Shown piece by piece: positions 1 to 9,724 of a stretch of DNA of 64,000 nucleotides; the stretch's first letter is position 1, and each line of letters opens with the position of its first letter. Position numbers and translations under genes: made by a program. The notes under the pieces were generated by a model. That model saw only the letters and a list, made by a program, of their open reading frames with translations, did not search any database and was not told the DNA's origin. The stretch is from Drechmeria coniospora (taxonomy: Eukaryota > Ascomycota > Sordariomycetes > Hypocreales > Ophiocordycipitaceae): positions 9,668,520 to 9,732,519 of the forward strand of contig NC_054389.1 in assembly GCF_001625195.1 (NCBI RefSeq), written 5' to 3'.

Positions 1-235
1 GCACCCCGTAATTACTCCGTACAACGAATAAGTATATGCAGGTGCCAGTTGGGGAGCACCCAGTAATTAGTACTGCTTTTATGTACGAACACAATGTACG
101 GAGTACTGATACTGTACTTACGTACCCAGTACTTAAGTACTTGTACTCCATGCATGTACTGCAAGTGCGTGTATTTCGTCGGATGATGATGCCGGAGAGT
201 GCTGGATGGATACCTCCAGTACCTAGAACAAGCAC
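1..235. repeat. GTAC-rich intergenic island
   Basis: I count 12 GTAC tetranucleotides in 235 bp, where about one is expected by chance. The patch includes GTACGGAGTACT near 97 and TACTCCGTAC near 15. No credible coding frame runs through it; the short frames that cross it have no recognisable domain. Confidence 0.7.
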
Positions 236-1187
236 ATGAAGACACACTGCGAGTATTCCCCGCTCACTTACAGCCTGCCGGGTGGCATGGTGACGACGTG
301 TCGACGACGGCTGCTCATCGACGCAAAGCCGAAACCCACACGCTTGGCGCAGCAGCGTCACGCCCGACCAGCTCGTAGTTCTCCTCCACCGCCTTCCCGT
401 CAAGCCAACCAGCAAGGCAGGACCGGCGCAGCAAAAGTTGCTTTTTGGCTAGAACAAGATGAGCCCGGCCCGGCAGACGGACGAGAGGAAACTCTAGAAC
501 CGACGAGGTCACGCAGCCGACGCAGGCAACTCTGGGCCGCATCATGATCGGGATCAGGAGGAGGAGGAGGAGGAGGATGGATCAGGATCAAGGGTTGGCG
601 ACGAGCGTTTGCGCCCGTGTCATCCCCGTCACTGGTGACTCGTATGCGTCGTCGCGTCATCGAGCGGGTGTGCCGAGACAGGGGCATTGCCGCTTCGACT
701 GCCTGCTTTTGTGCCGAGCGCGGGCATGAGCAGCGTCGGCGGTCGAGATGGCGATCGCCCATCCGATGGATGTCGGGGGGAAGAATGCTCGTGGCTTCCA
801 GAATCGATGGCTCCCCCCCTTCCCAGACATCTCTGCGAACCTGTGAGTGGACGGTAGGTACGGGGTACGGCGAACTGTATGTACCACTACTCAAGGCAGA
901 AAGGAAGTTTGCATGTATTACTTGTTTGCGTGCACGGCTGTTGGCACGTTCAAGGCAGCCGCAGATACTTGCATCCGTACTGCCGTGCAAGCAATACTTG
1001 GAGAACACAAGGTATCGGAGCGCACGAGCGCAGGCCTGCGCCTGGTATCCACAAGGAAGGATGGGCAGGTGGTCAGATCGCGGCTCGGTTGAAATGACGA
1101 TGCACGGTGCGGTGCGGTACGGTACGGGTACGAGTGCCTGGGCCGGCAGCCTGGCCCCCAACGAGCCTCTCCTCTGCCAGCACAGCT
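236..1187. other. intergenic stretch, no supported gene
   Basis: The stretch is GC-rich, with open frames on both strands (for example 400-1161 on the minus strand). None shows a recognisable domain, and their composition is that of overlapping GC-rich frames. Two small GTAC clusters lie at 853-885 and 1110-1130. I see no RNA gene. Confidence 0.5.
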
Positions 1188-1375
1188 TGTACCAACCTTG
1201 GTACCTGAACGAGTACCCCGTAATACCGTACGGAGCAAGTACTGTACACCTAGGCGTAGCTGTAGACCGTACAGTACCTGTGTGGTAGACACAGGCACCA
1301 AGTGTAAAGTACTAGGTAAGTACTTGCACTCAGTACTTGATTGCTCCGTACTGCACGATGCTTCTGCGTACAAGG
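1188..1375. repeat. GTAC-rich intergenic island
   Basis: About 13 GTAC occur in 188 bp, mixed with CCGTACGG, AAGTACTGTAC and ACTAGGTAAGTACTTG words. No coding frame is evident. Confidence 0.7.
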
Positions 1376-1794
1376 GTGCAAGCATCGGGTTCATTTCCCG
1401 GCCTTTGCCCGCATCACAGCATTCATGCATGTCTCACCAAGCCTTTGATCTGCCACGTATCTCCTAGCTAGCCCGGCAGGTAGTGCAGACTAAAAAAGCA
1501 ACGATGCCAGGTGCAAAAGGAACTCTCGGCACGGCTCCACCTCGCGGAAACGCATCCTGAAGCCGGGGAGTCAGGCAACGGGGTGGCAGGAAGAGAGGCA
1601 CCGGAAATTTGTACCTGAGGCGTGCTCGTGTGCATGAACATGGCGAGATGAATGGGCACGGAGCAGGCCGCCCATGTTCCGTACACTTGCACTCGTGATG
1701 ATCTGATCGATGGCGGCACAGTGCTGTACGCCGCGGGCCCTCAGGGAAGGTGATTTTTTTCTGGCTACGCCCACATGCTTGCACACCTACATGC
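1376..1794. other. intergenic, nothing recognised
   Basis: Mixed-composition sequence between two GTAC islands. I see no gene, repeat or RNA signature. Confidence 0.4.
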
Positions 1795-2145
1795 TGTACT
1801 TCAGTACTGTGTTGATACCTAGTAGAAGTATTATAGGTACTAAGTACTAAGGTACTAGGTTAGTAATTAGGTAGTATACTGTACGGGGTACAGTGAGTGC
1901 CCTTGCAGCGGGGAGGGGCAATGGCCGCAATGCTGAGCGACTTGCATCAAGGACCAAGGTGTTATCAACACTGCCAGTGCAGTTAATACAGTACAAGTAG
2001 TACTCCGCAGTACAAGCACTTACTGTACATGTACATGTACCGCATGCCCACTGGCGGAGTACCCTTAAGTAATGTGGGCATGTTCATCTGTTTGAGACTG
2101 TGCTGTATTACTTACTCCGTACTCCGTACAGCACTCCGCACAGAG
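1795..2145. repeat. GTAC-rich intergenic island
   Basis: The patch is dense in GTAC. It contains a GTACATGTACATGTACC run near 2024-2040 and a doubled CTCCGTACTCCGTAC near 2114. The first 70 bp are locally AT-rich (GGTACTAAGTACTAAGG type). Confidence 0.7.
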
Positions 2146-2394
2146 TAGGGATTTTCCTGTTGCTTTTTTTGGGTCGACGAAATGTCAGGGGCGTCCACGA
2201 CGGAAGGGCTCTAGAAACGGCCCCAAGAATGCGATTCGCGTCCAGGACGAATCGCATCATCCATCCCTTCCAAGCTCGTGATACGATGCTCTAATACCAG
2301 AGACAAGACAAGCAACTACACGTACATGCAGTTTGAAAACATGCACATGCATGATACGTGTACATTGTGATTCAGAACACATGCGCTGGCTACG

Positions 2395-2702
2395 ACAGAA
2401 CCTACATGTACTGTACTTGTGCTGCAAGCTTACGGAGAGCCTGTACTTGTGAGGACTGAAGTACTAATTGTTCAAGTACATGAATGCAAGTAGGGGGCAC
2501 AAGTCCCTGTACGGATACGGAGTACGGAGTACTGTGCATGTAGTTATAGTCAGTCTGTGGGTGGGTAAAGGACCAGGCTAAGCTTTCCGAGTACAGTACC
2601 TATTTAGCATTCCGTCCTGCGTCTAGTATTACCTAGTACGAGTGCTGTTGGTGTATCACTCCGTAGTTGTAACTACCAAGTAAGTACAGTAGGTACCTAG
2701 CA
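2395..2702. repeat. GTAC-rich intergenic island
   Basis: At about 2512-2533 one TACGG unit is repeated three times: TACGGATACGG, then AGTACGG, then AGTACTG. Flanking words include TACATGTACTGTAC and AAGTACAGTAGGTACC. Confidence 0.7.
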
Positions 2703-2854
2703 GGAGGTGTAATTACCATGTGCCTTCGGTAAAACCTGGAGTGGGCGTTTGGTCAAGAATGGCTAGCTCCCGCAGCACTAACGGCTTGGAGCCAAGGTGA
2801 CTTTTAGGCGAGGCACGAGATTGACAGCGGCTCATCTTCCGTGTGCCGCACTGT

Positions 2855-3145
2855 ATCCGTACCCAGGTACCAAGCAAGTACTTGGTTGCAGTACTACTGT
2901 CGTCCGGCCCGGGAGTGGACTCCAAACTTCAGCAATGCCGTGCCACACTAGACACGGCAACGCCGTTACCTCGTTGTCCACACTACTTGCTGTACATGTA
3001 ATATTGGGTATCCTCGCGCAGTAAGTATGTGCCTGCGTGTGGTGTGCCCAAGCAATAATACCTAGTGCGCAGGTACTTGCAGCGCTTGTGCTCCCTACAG
3101 TACATGGACGATGTCAAACTACCTAGTATCAAACACGGTACGTAC
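2855..3145. repeat. GTAC-rich intergenic island
   Basis: Contains GTACCCAGGTACC, AAGTACTTGG and GGTACGTACTTGC words. No gene is seen. Confidence 0.6.
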
Positions 3146-3269
3146 TTGCTTGTGCACCTTCAACGCCAACCGCACCGCGGAACGCGGCTTAGCCTGCCGC
3201 CCAGAGGCTAGCGCAAGCCGCACCCATCCACAGCAGCATCATGTCCTGTCTGGTCCTTGCACAGCTGGT

Positions 3270-3860
3270 GCAGGTACGGAGTACCCTGTTCAATAGCGCT
3301 CATCCCAGCCGGAGGGTCGAATCCGGAGCAAGGAAGAATCCATAATACCTATTCCGCCCGCACGCAAGTGGTTGTACAACTACAGTACTTGCAGGCGAGA
3401 GGTGAAAGCATGCCTCCGATGTGCCCGATGTGCTTGTAAGTACAACGTACTTTCTTGCAGTGCCGTTGCCGTTGCCGTCGCCAATGCCGGGTTCGATATT
3501 GTTCCTCCATCATTACCGACAGGCAGCGTGCCGATGCGGACCAATACTGACACGCAAGTACCTTGAAGTGCAGGTACTTGCTGTTCCGCAACACCTGGGC
3601 CTTCCACGGCTGGCATTCTCCTTCTCCGCGTTCTAGAAGCGCATGTCGAAGGACGCGTCGACGGCCAGTCGTAGGGCTCGGACAACCGTGTACCAGGTAC
3701 ATACAGCACAGTACTTGAGTACAAGGTGAAAGTGGTATCGTCGGTATTGCCGAGAACGGGGTACAAGTACGGAGTACTCCCCACTGGCATTGCAAGTAAG
3801 CACTTACTTACAGTACAACTACGGAGTACTGTGCTCCGTACTCCATATATTGTGTTGATA
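3270..3860. repeat. GTAC-rich intergenic island (patchy)
   Basis: Several dense sub-patches lie at 3273-3290, 3370-3450, 3560-3580 and 3690-3860. The last carries GTACGGAGTACTCC, CTACGGAGTACTG and CTCCGTACTCC in close succession. Short frames here are not credible genes. Confidence 0.65.
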
Positions 3861-4109
3861 CTCCAGTGCGGAGTAATGCGTGTGCTTGTCAGCTCGCTGC
3901 TCTGGCCGCCACGGTCGAAGTGGTAGGGCCACGTTTGGACAGTCTTTGCTTTCCGGACTCACCGTCGCGCAGTGGTGCGGTGGTATACCAGATCTCGACG
4001 CCGACAAGTTGGTCGGTTTGCGGCCACGATTTTACGTGTGCAAGACGGCAAATGCCGCCGAGGCAATGGCCTGTGCGCATGCACCTGTGAATCAACGCCG
4101 TGTGTGATT

Positions 4110-4612
4110 TCGTACTATTCATGTATTACTTGTATTACGTATCAGTACATGCAGTGGCAAGTGAAAGTGCTATACGGAGTCCTAGGGGTGAGAGGTGCAG
4201 GCCCGTACTCTGTACTGTAAGTACTAATACACGTACTGTAATAAGTACTGTATTTACATGTACCTTCGGAGTACTTTGCGCGGAGTAAGTAATACTACAA
4301 TTGTTGGTTGTAAGTACTTGCATAAAGTACAAGCATACCAAAGTACATGTATTCCGTACTGTACTTGTAGGCGTACATGTACCTACGCCTAGTTATAAGT
4401 TCATGTCCAGTCCGCTCGACACATGTCCACGCCAGGCACCGGAGAAGTTTGCGCTCGTACGTAATCAGTCATTGGCATCCCCATCTCTCTCAAATTCCTA
4501 CATTCATGACTCGTCATGAGCCTCCTTCGCAGGACAGCAGTCCTTAATTACGGAGTACACGAATGAGAATGCCAAATGTGCACCCATGTACATGTACTTA
4601 CTGTACATGTAT
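4110..4612. repeat. GTAC-rich island upstream of the Smr gene
   Basis: Two dense patches (4110-4390 and 4550-4612) contain ACTGTACTTGTAGGCGTACATGTACC and TTACGGAGTACAC type words. The island ends about 460 bp before the start codon of the Smr-domain gene. Confidence 0.65.
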
Positions 4613-4846
4613 GCCTCTGGGTTGCCTACTGCACGGCCCCAGACCGGAATCGAGACGGCCTTGTCGATCGCCATCACTGCAGCAAGTGGTTTCTATCGAT
4701 GCTAGTCTCTGGTAGCGCAGCTGCATCGACCTAGCCATGGAGGTGCAGTTCGACGAGGCCACGAGGCTGGAGGCCTCAAAGACCCGGCCAGACGGCGACG
4801 GTTGGCACCATTTCATCCTCGCACACCCAGGTTGACAGTTCACCGT

Positions 4847-4863
4847 CCCCCCCCCCCCCCCCC
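4847..4863. repeat. poly(C) homopolymer, 17 nt
   Basis: An uninterrupted run of 17 C about 205 bp upstream of the Smr gene start. Shorter C runs follow at about 4951-4980. Such runs are prone to slippage and to sequencing error. Confidence 0.85.
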
Positions 4864-5069
4864 GTAGATGCCGTGCAAGCCCGAAGCAGGAAACTCGCCA
4901 ACCACGCGGCCGCGCTCACGACCATCTCCCGACGCGCCAAAATACTTTTCCCCCCCTCGTCACCGAATCCTCCCCCCCCCTCCCATTGCCGTCACGCCGG
5001 TTGCTACGAATCCAAACACGTCCATCCACGAGGAGATAGTCGCCTTCGCGGCACGGGATTCTTGCCAAG

Positions 5070-5946
5070 ATGTCGATGCCCCTGACGAGACTGCCCGAAC
5101 GAGGTAGGCCGAGTCGGCGAGCAGATCGGGCGGCGTGGGCAGGCTGACCGAGACGCTGGTTAGCGCACCGCTCCGGCGACGATGACGACGTCGAGCGCGA
5201 GTACGACCGGCTACGCGACCTCGCCCGCGCCGAGGCCGACAAGCGAAACGGATGCTACGAACGGGTGCGTTTCCCTCCCCGCCCGAGGCCGTGCGTGACG
5301 CATGGCCGTGACGTGACGTGCGAGGAAGACGGAGCGCGAGGCTGACGACGACGGAGCACAGTCCAAGCAGGCCTACAACGCCGGCGACGGCGCGGCCGCC
5401 AAGGAACTCTCCAACCAGGGCAAGATGCACGACCGCAAGATGGACGAGCTCAACAAGCAAGCGTCCGACTACATCTTCCGCGAGAACAACGCGCTCGGCA
5501 AGGTCGAGGGCGATCAGATCGACCTGCACGGCCAGTTCGTCGAGGAGGCCGAGCGCATCCTCGAGCAGCGCATCCGCGCCGACCAGGCCAACGGTCAGAC
5601 GCACCTGCACGTCATCGTCGGCCGGGGCAACCACTCGACCGGCCATCAGCAGAAGATCAAGCCGAGGGTCGAGGAGCTGTGTCGTCGGCTCGGGCTCCAG
5701 TGCCAGACCGAGGAGAATGCCGGCCGCATCTATGTCAACCTGCAAGGAGGCGCGCCCCTCCCGCCGCCGCAGCAGCATCACGGAGGCCAGCAGCACCACG
5801 GAGGCCAGCAGCACCACGGAGGCCAGCAGCACCACGGGGGCCAGCAACAGCATGGCGGCCAGCAAGACGAGATTGCGAAACTTGTCGAGAAGGCACTGCC
5901 CCGCATTCTGCGCAAGCTCGAGAAGGCCTGCTGCGTCATCATGTAG
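5070..5946 (+). CDS. DUF1771-Smr domain protein with C-terminal CaaX box
   Basis: Exons 5070-5103, 5164-5264 and 5362-5946 join in frame to 239 residues. Intron 1 (60 nt) has a GCTGAC branch site and GTAGGC...TTAG ends; intron 2 (97 nt) starts GTGCGT. Residues about 22-88 form a DUF1771 helical region (EYDRLRDLAR...). The Smr domain follows at about 97-172 with DLHG at 99-102 and GRGNHS at 132-137, the motifs expected for RNA- or DNA-binding and nuclease-type Smr folds. Residues 182-212 are five Gln-His-Gly-Gly repeats, and a short basic helix follows. The last four residues are CVIM, preceded by another Cys: a textbook farnesylation signal that predicts membrane attachment. Length and architecture match the small eukaryotic DUF1771-Smr family (about 240 aa, as in yeast YPL199C, from memory). 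The biological role is unknown. The start was chosen because exon 1 splices cleanly and only a short N-terminus precedes DUF1771. Confidence 0.85.
5771..5866 (+). repeat. 18-bp coding tandem repeat (His-Gly-Gly-Gln)
   Basis: An 18-bp unit (CAGCAGCACCACGGAGGC) is repeated about five times inside the Smr gene, with the last copies degenerate. It encodes Q-Q-H-H-G-G and lies between the Smr domain and the C-terminal basic helix, so it acts as a linker. Confidence 0.85.
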
Positions 5947-6669
5947 ACGTTTCGGCCATCGACTTGATTTCGGACGCGCTCTCGCCCTCTGCACCGCTTC
6001 TGGGGAGGCCGCTCGATTCTTGCTTGTCCCGTTTTGGACCACACAGTCGACGCCTGTTGCGGGCGAAACGAAAGCTGGGCTTTTGGCGGGTGTGCCGTGG
6101 CATAAAGTCAAGTCACACACCCGCGGAATTGGAAAGCAAGGAGCCGCTCGACGTTTTGCGAGCGACGGTACCATTTCTGCTGCTGATATGCTGCCCGTGG
6201 ATAGAGGCACATGGATATGCTTGCCGAGGAATATCTGGTAGGTTTTTCACGACAACTAGATGACGCGTCCAGACGCAGGCTGTGCGGCGAGGAGACGCCA
6301 ACGGCTGCAAGTGAATTTTGGATATCTCATCTCATTACGGCATTCCCCAGCAAGACGTCGCCGCGGCTTCCCCGTGCGTGGCTCAGATGCCATCAAGCGA
6401 AGAGAGGCGAAAAAAAAGAAGACCTATTCACTCCCAAGCGTGCACCTCGTCGTGAATGCCATTGCGTCTCTTGGTCAGATAGTCCATCACCTCGCCAGCC
6501 TTGCACCAATACGAGTATATAGAGAGTAGCACGCTGCCTTGGGTCCATGTGGAAATGGAGGGAACAACAATACTATGGAACCGGGAATCTGGAATCTGGA
6601 ATCTGGAATCTGGAATCTGGAATCTGGAATCTGGAGCTCCAACCCACTCTCCCCGCATGCCGCACAAGT
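5947..6669. other. 3' flank of the Smr gene, intergenic
   Basis: No supported gene. Open frames are short or are continuations of frames overlapping the Smr gene. The stretch contains the 7-bp minisatellite listed separately. Confidence 0.5.
6584..6632. repeat. 7-bp minisatellite (GGAATCT)x7
   Basis: Seven perfect head-to-tail copies of GGAATCT, ending in GGAGCTCC. It is intergenic, about 520 bp upstream of the KTI12 start. Confidence 0.95.
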
Positions 6670-7045
6670 AAAGTACATATATTAATAAGAACATCTACTG
6701 TAGGTAATAGGAACTGTGGGCGTTACGCTGTACGTTCACTTACATACAGGTAGGTAGGTAGGGACCTACGTACAGTAATACCTGTTCGTACAGTAATACC
6801 TGTTCGTTCTTTAAACGCATGTACAGTACATACGTTAATATAGGTACTTGTACGCATCAAGTGCAAGTACTGTAAGGGGACAAAGTTATAGTGTATTACC
6901 TCGTACTTGTACTGTAGTTGTAGGTGTTCAAGTACAGCAAGTACAGTGAGACTGCGGTGTGCTTTACTGTATTTTACACTGCCTGCGCTGCCCCAACCCC
7001 ACTTGACCTTCTTACTTGTGCCCTGGAAGTTGCACTGTACTTTGA
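6670..7045. repeat. GTAC-rich island upstream of KTI12
   Basis: Contains a duplicated block (CAGTAATACCTGTTCGT, twice at about 6773-6805), a (GTAG)n patch near 6750, and many GTAC words. It ends about 110 bp upstream of the KTI12 start, so it probably lies in or against the promoter. Confidence 0.65.
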
Positions 7046-7153
7046 CCCCGCAGCCAAAAATTAGTTGTCAAATGGCTGTCTCCTCATCCCACCAGGGTAC
7101 GCAAAAGGCATACATCTCTCGACGCAGCTTCCCTTGACCGCTCTGGGATCGCA

Positions 7154-8263
7154 ATGCCGGTGCGTATATTTTCTTCTCTCTCTCCACGCGTCTCCCAACC
7201 TTGGCTAACCTCGCATCTCCGTCTTCTCGGCTCGCAGCTCATCGTCGTCACGGGCCTCCCGACCTCGGGCAAGTCCACTCGAGCGAAGCAGCTCTGCGAA
7301 TACGTCTCCCAACGCATCGCCGACTCTCCGAAGCACCAGAATCACCGGCTTCACCTCATATCGGACGACTCCCTCTCCATCGACCGCTCCGTCTACCATC
7401 TGTCCCCCGAGGCCGTTCCGGCCCACACCCGGTCGGCCAATGCGTCGGAAAAGGACGCGCGGGCGGCCCTCTACGCTGCCGTCAAGCGCGTCCTCTCCGA
7501 CAACGACTTTGTCATCCTCGACGGCCTCAACTACATCAAGGGCTGGCGCTACCAGCTGCACTGCGAGGCCAAGGCCATGCGAACCCCCAACTGCATCCTC
7601 CAGATCGGCTGCTCCGTCGACAGGGCGCGAGCCGTCAACGAGGAGCGCCTGCGGAAGCGTCGGCGGCAGCAGGAACCGTCGGGCGCCGACACGCGCGAGG
7701 GAGATGTGATACCCGAGGGAGACGCAACCGAGCCGTACGAACCGGCCAACTGGGACAATCTCGTCTTTCGCTACGAGGAACCCAACCCGATGACCCGCTG
7801 GGACAGCCCCCTCTTCACCCTCATCTGGGACGACGACCAAGACCAGACGCGCAAGACGTTCGATTCCCTTTGGGACGTCATGGCCGGCGACGGAAAGCCC
7901 GTCGTCCGACCGAACCAGTCCACCGAGCGGCGCGGACGCGACGCCGGCAGCGACTACCTCTACGTTCTCGACCGCGAGACGCAAGATATCGTAAAGCGGA
8001 TACTGGAGCGGCAAGCCGTCGACGGCGGCGGCCATGGCGGCCAAGTACCGATCCCGCTGACCGCAAAGGACGCGCAAGAGCTGGCAGTGCATCTGCCGGT
8101 CGGGAAGCAGCTCGCCCTCCCGCAGCTCCAGCGACTTAGGAGGGCCTTTGTCGGCCTGAACCGGGGCGGCATTGGCCTGGACTCGGTCGGAAACATGGCA
8201 GCCGATGGGCTGAGGGAGACGTTCGTGCGCTACCTGAACGACGCCTTTGAAGAGGATGCATGA
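7154..8263 (+). CDS. KTI12: Kti12, Elongator-associated P-loop protein
   Basis: Spliced from a 6-nt coding first exon (7154-7159, ATG CCG) and exon 2 (7238-8263) to give 343 residues starting MPLIVVTGLP, the usual start of this family. The 78-nt intron (GTGCGT...CGCAG) is a multiple of three and has no in-frame stop, so the unspliced frame also stays open. The P-loop is GLPTSGKST at residues 8-16. Downstream come the conserved ISDD, ILDGLNYIKGWRYQL and FRYEEPNPMTRWDSPLF segments typical of Kti12/PSTK-like kinases. Kti12 associates with Elongator and is needed for its tRNA wobble-uridine modification; in yeast it confers zymocin sensitivity. The C-terminal third is the less conserved tRNA-interacting region. 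The neighbour downstream, on the opposite strand, is unrelated. Confidence 0.93.
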   Translation: MPVRIFSSLSPRVSQPWLTSHLRLLGSQLIVVTGLPTSGKSTRAKQLCEYVSQRIADSPKHQNHRLHLISDDSLSIDRSVYHLSPEAVPAHTRSANASEKDARAALYAAVKRVLSDNDFVILDGLNYIKGWRYQLHCEAKAMRTPNCILQIGCSVDRARAVNEERLRKRRRQQEPSGADTREGDVIPEGDATEPYEPANWDNLVFRYEEPNPMTRWDSPLFTLIWDDDQDQTRKTFDSLWDVMAGDGKPVVRPNQSTERRGRDAGSDYLYVLDRETQDIVKRILERQAVDGGGHGGQVPIPLTAKDAQELAVHLPVGKQLALPQLQRLRRAFVGLNRGGIGLDSVGNMAADGLRETFVRYLNDAFEEDA

Positions 8264-8848
8264 GCGAGCATGGCCAGAACATTCCGCCGACCTCCCTTGA
8301 GCCCAAGGCCGTCGTATCCGAGCGCCGCCTCGATGCGCCCAAGTGTCCATCCTGCCTCTGGACTTGGTCGCCGTCCTGGTGCGAATGGTCCTTCGGTCCC
8401 GGCACCGCGCGTTGAGCAGGCCCAACGACTCGCCTTCGAGGTCTGGTCCAGCAAAGACACCAACATCCCAAATGACTTCCTGACGCCCTAGGGGTGGCTC
8501 GCGGATAACGCTGAATTCCTCCCTAGTCCTAGGTGGACGTGGCCTGCGCTGGCTGCGCCGTGGCAGCGATGCGTGGTGGATGGGTAGGATGAAGAGCATA
8601 TGATGTGGAAGACGACATCACCGAATCATGCCACGGCCACGCGAAATCGGGACCCCGTACTGATAGGAGCAAGTGGCATTATTACCCTTCCGTCGCCACC
8701 ACAGTGTCTCTCATTGCAAGCCTACCCGCAAGAGGTAGGCAAGTAGTTTCGCGTCTCTTCGTCCGTCCGCCCCGCCCCGGCATCACGCCGGAGCCGCATC
8801 GGGGTGCTCGCTCACAACCCCGGATGCCTGTGCGTGTCGACGAATGGC
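8264..8848. other. convergent 3'-3' intergenic region
   Basis: Lies between the ends of KTI12 (+) and the crotonase gene (-). It holds one isolated GTAC and no island. I see no gene. Confidence 0.5.
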
Positions 8849-9724
8849 TCAAAGCTTCGAGTCCGCAAAGGTGCCATGGCGGCCAGCACCTCTGCTGAAC
8901 CGGCCGGCGCCGGCGACGCTCTCCTCGGCGACGACGCCGACGCCCCTGGTGAACTCGTTCCTCATGGCATCCTCGAACGAGACGGCATCGTACGCGGCGT
9001 AGTAGCAGCTCGCGCGGTCCGCCTTCATGCACGCCTGCGGAAAGGCCAGCAGCTGGCGCGCAATCTTGGTCGCCTCCTCCAACGCCGCGCCCCGCCGCAC
9101 GACGCGGTTGACGAGGCCCATCTGAAGAGCCTCGGCCGCCGAGACGGGACGGCCGGTGAGGATCATGTCCATGGCACGGCCGAGGCCGACGACGGCCTGC
9201 AGGCGCACGGTGCCGCCGTCCAGCAGCGGCACACCCCAGCGACGGCAGAAGACGCCGAAGATGGCGTCATCCTCGGCCACGCGCACGTCCGCCAGCAGGG
9301 CCAGCTCGAGGCCGCCGGCGACGGCGTGACCGGACACGGCACCGATCACAGGCTTGCTGAGCTGCATCCTGGACGGGCCCATCGGCGCCGCGTTTTTGCC
9401 CCGTCCGTGGGCTTCGGCGTCGACGACGTACGCGTCCAGCTTTGGTCGCGCCTCTGGTTCCCTCCGATGATCCTGCCCCCCGCGTCCCTGCGACACGGAG
9501 GTCCCAGCCAGCGCATGGAGGTCGAAGCCGGCGCAGAATGTGCCGTGCGCACCGTGCAGGATGCAGACCTTTTGTCCATCGTCGGCCTCGAAGTCTGCGA
9601 AAGCGGCAGCGAGCTTCATGGCCGTGGCCGGGTCGACGGCGTTTTTGCGCTCCGGTCGGTTGAGCGTAACGGTCGTGATGCCATCCGGCGACTTGGAGAC
9701 GGAGCACTCATCGCCGTCAGCCAT
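8849..9724 (-). CDS. peroxisomal enoyl-CoA hydratase/isomerase family protein
   Basis: An intronless 291-residue crotonase-fold protein. It shows the N-terminal VTLNRPERKNAVD strand, the FCAGFDLHAL oxyanion-hole motif and the second signature GHAVAGGLELALLADVRVAE. The C-terminus is SKL, a canonical PTS1, so a peroxisomal location is a strong prediction. In the classical mitochondrial hydratase two glutamates act in catalysis. The first is kept here (in LELA), but the second falls in FGVFCRRWG and is replaced by Cys. The enzyme may therefore be an isomerase, a hydrolase or another crotonase activity rather than a standard hydratase; the substrate is unknown. It reads toward KTI12 (convergent). 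Its promoter side faces the CDC48 promoter across about 1.8 kb. Confidence 0.88.
   Translation of the reverse strand: MADGDECSVSKSPDGITTVTLNRPERKNAVDPATAMKLAAAFADFEADDGQKVCILHGAHGTFCAGFDLHALAGTSVSQGRGGQDHRREPEARPKLDAYVVDAEAHGRGKNAAPMGPSRMQLSKPVIGAVSGHAVAGGLELALLADVRVAEDDAIFGVFCRRWGVPLLDGGTVRLQAVVGLGRAMDMILTGRPVSAAEALQMGLVNRVVRRGAALEEATKIARQLLAFPQACMKADRASCYYAAYDAVSFEDAMRNEFTRGVGVVAEESVAGAGRFSRGAGRHGTFADSKL

Noticed and set aside
1..250. GTAC repeats as telomeric or CRISPR-like DNA
   Set aside because: No TTAGGG-type units, no regular spacers or constant repeat unit, and the same words occur throughout the window.
3315..3324. tRNA B-box-like GGTCGAATCC
   Set aside because: No A box at the right distance and no cloverleaf arms could be formed.
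4960..6210. 416-codon frame antisense to the Smr gene
   Set aside because: Its Leu/Val-rich repeats are the antisense reading of the His-Gly-Gln repeat.
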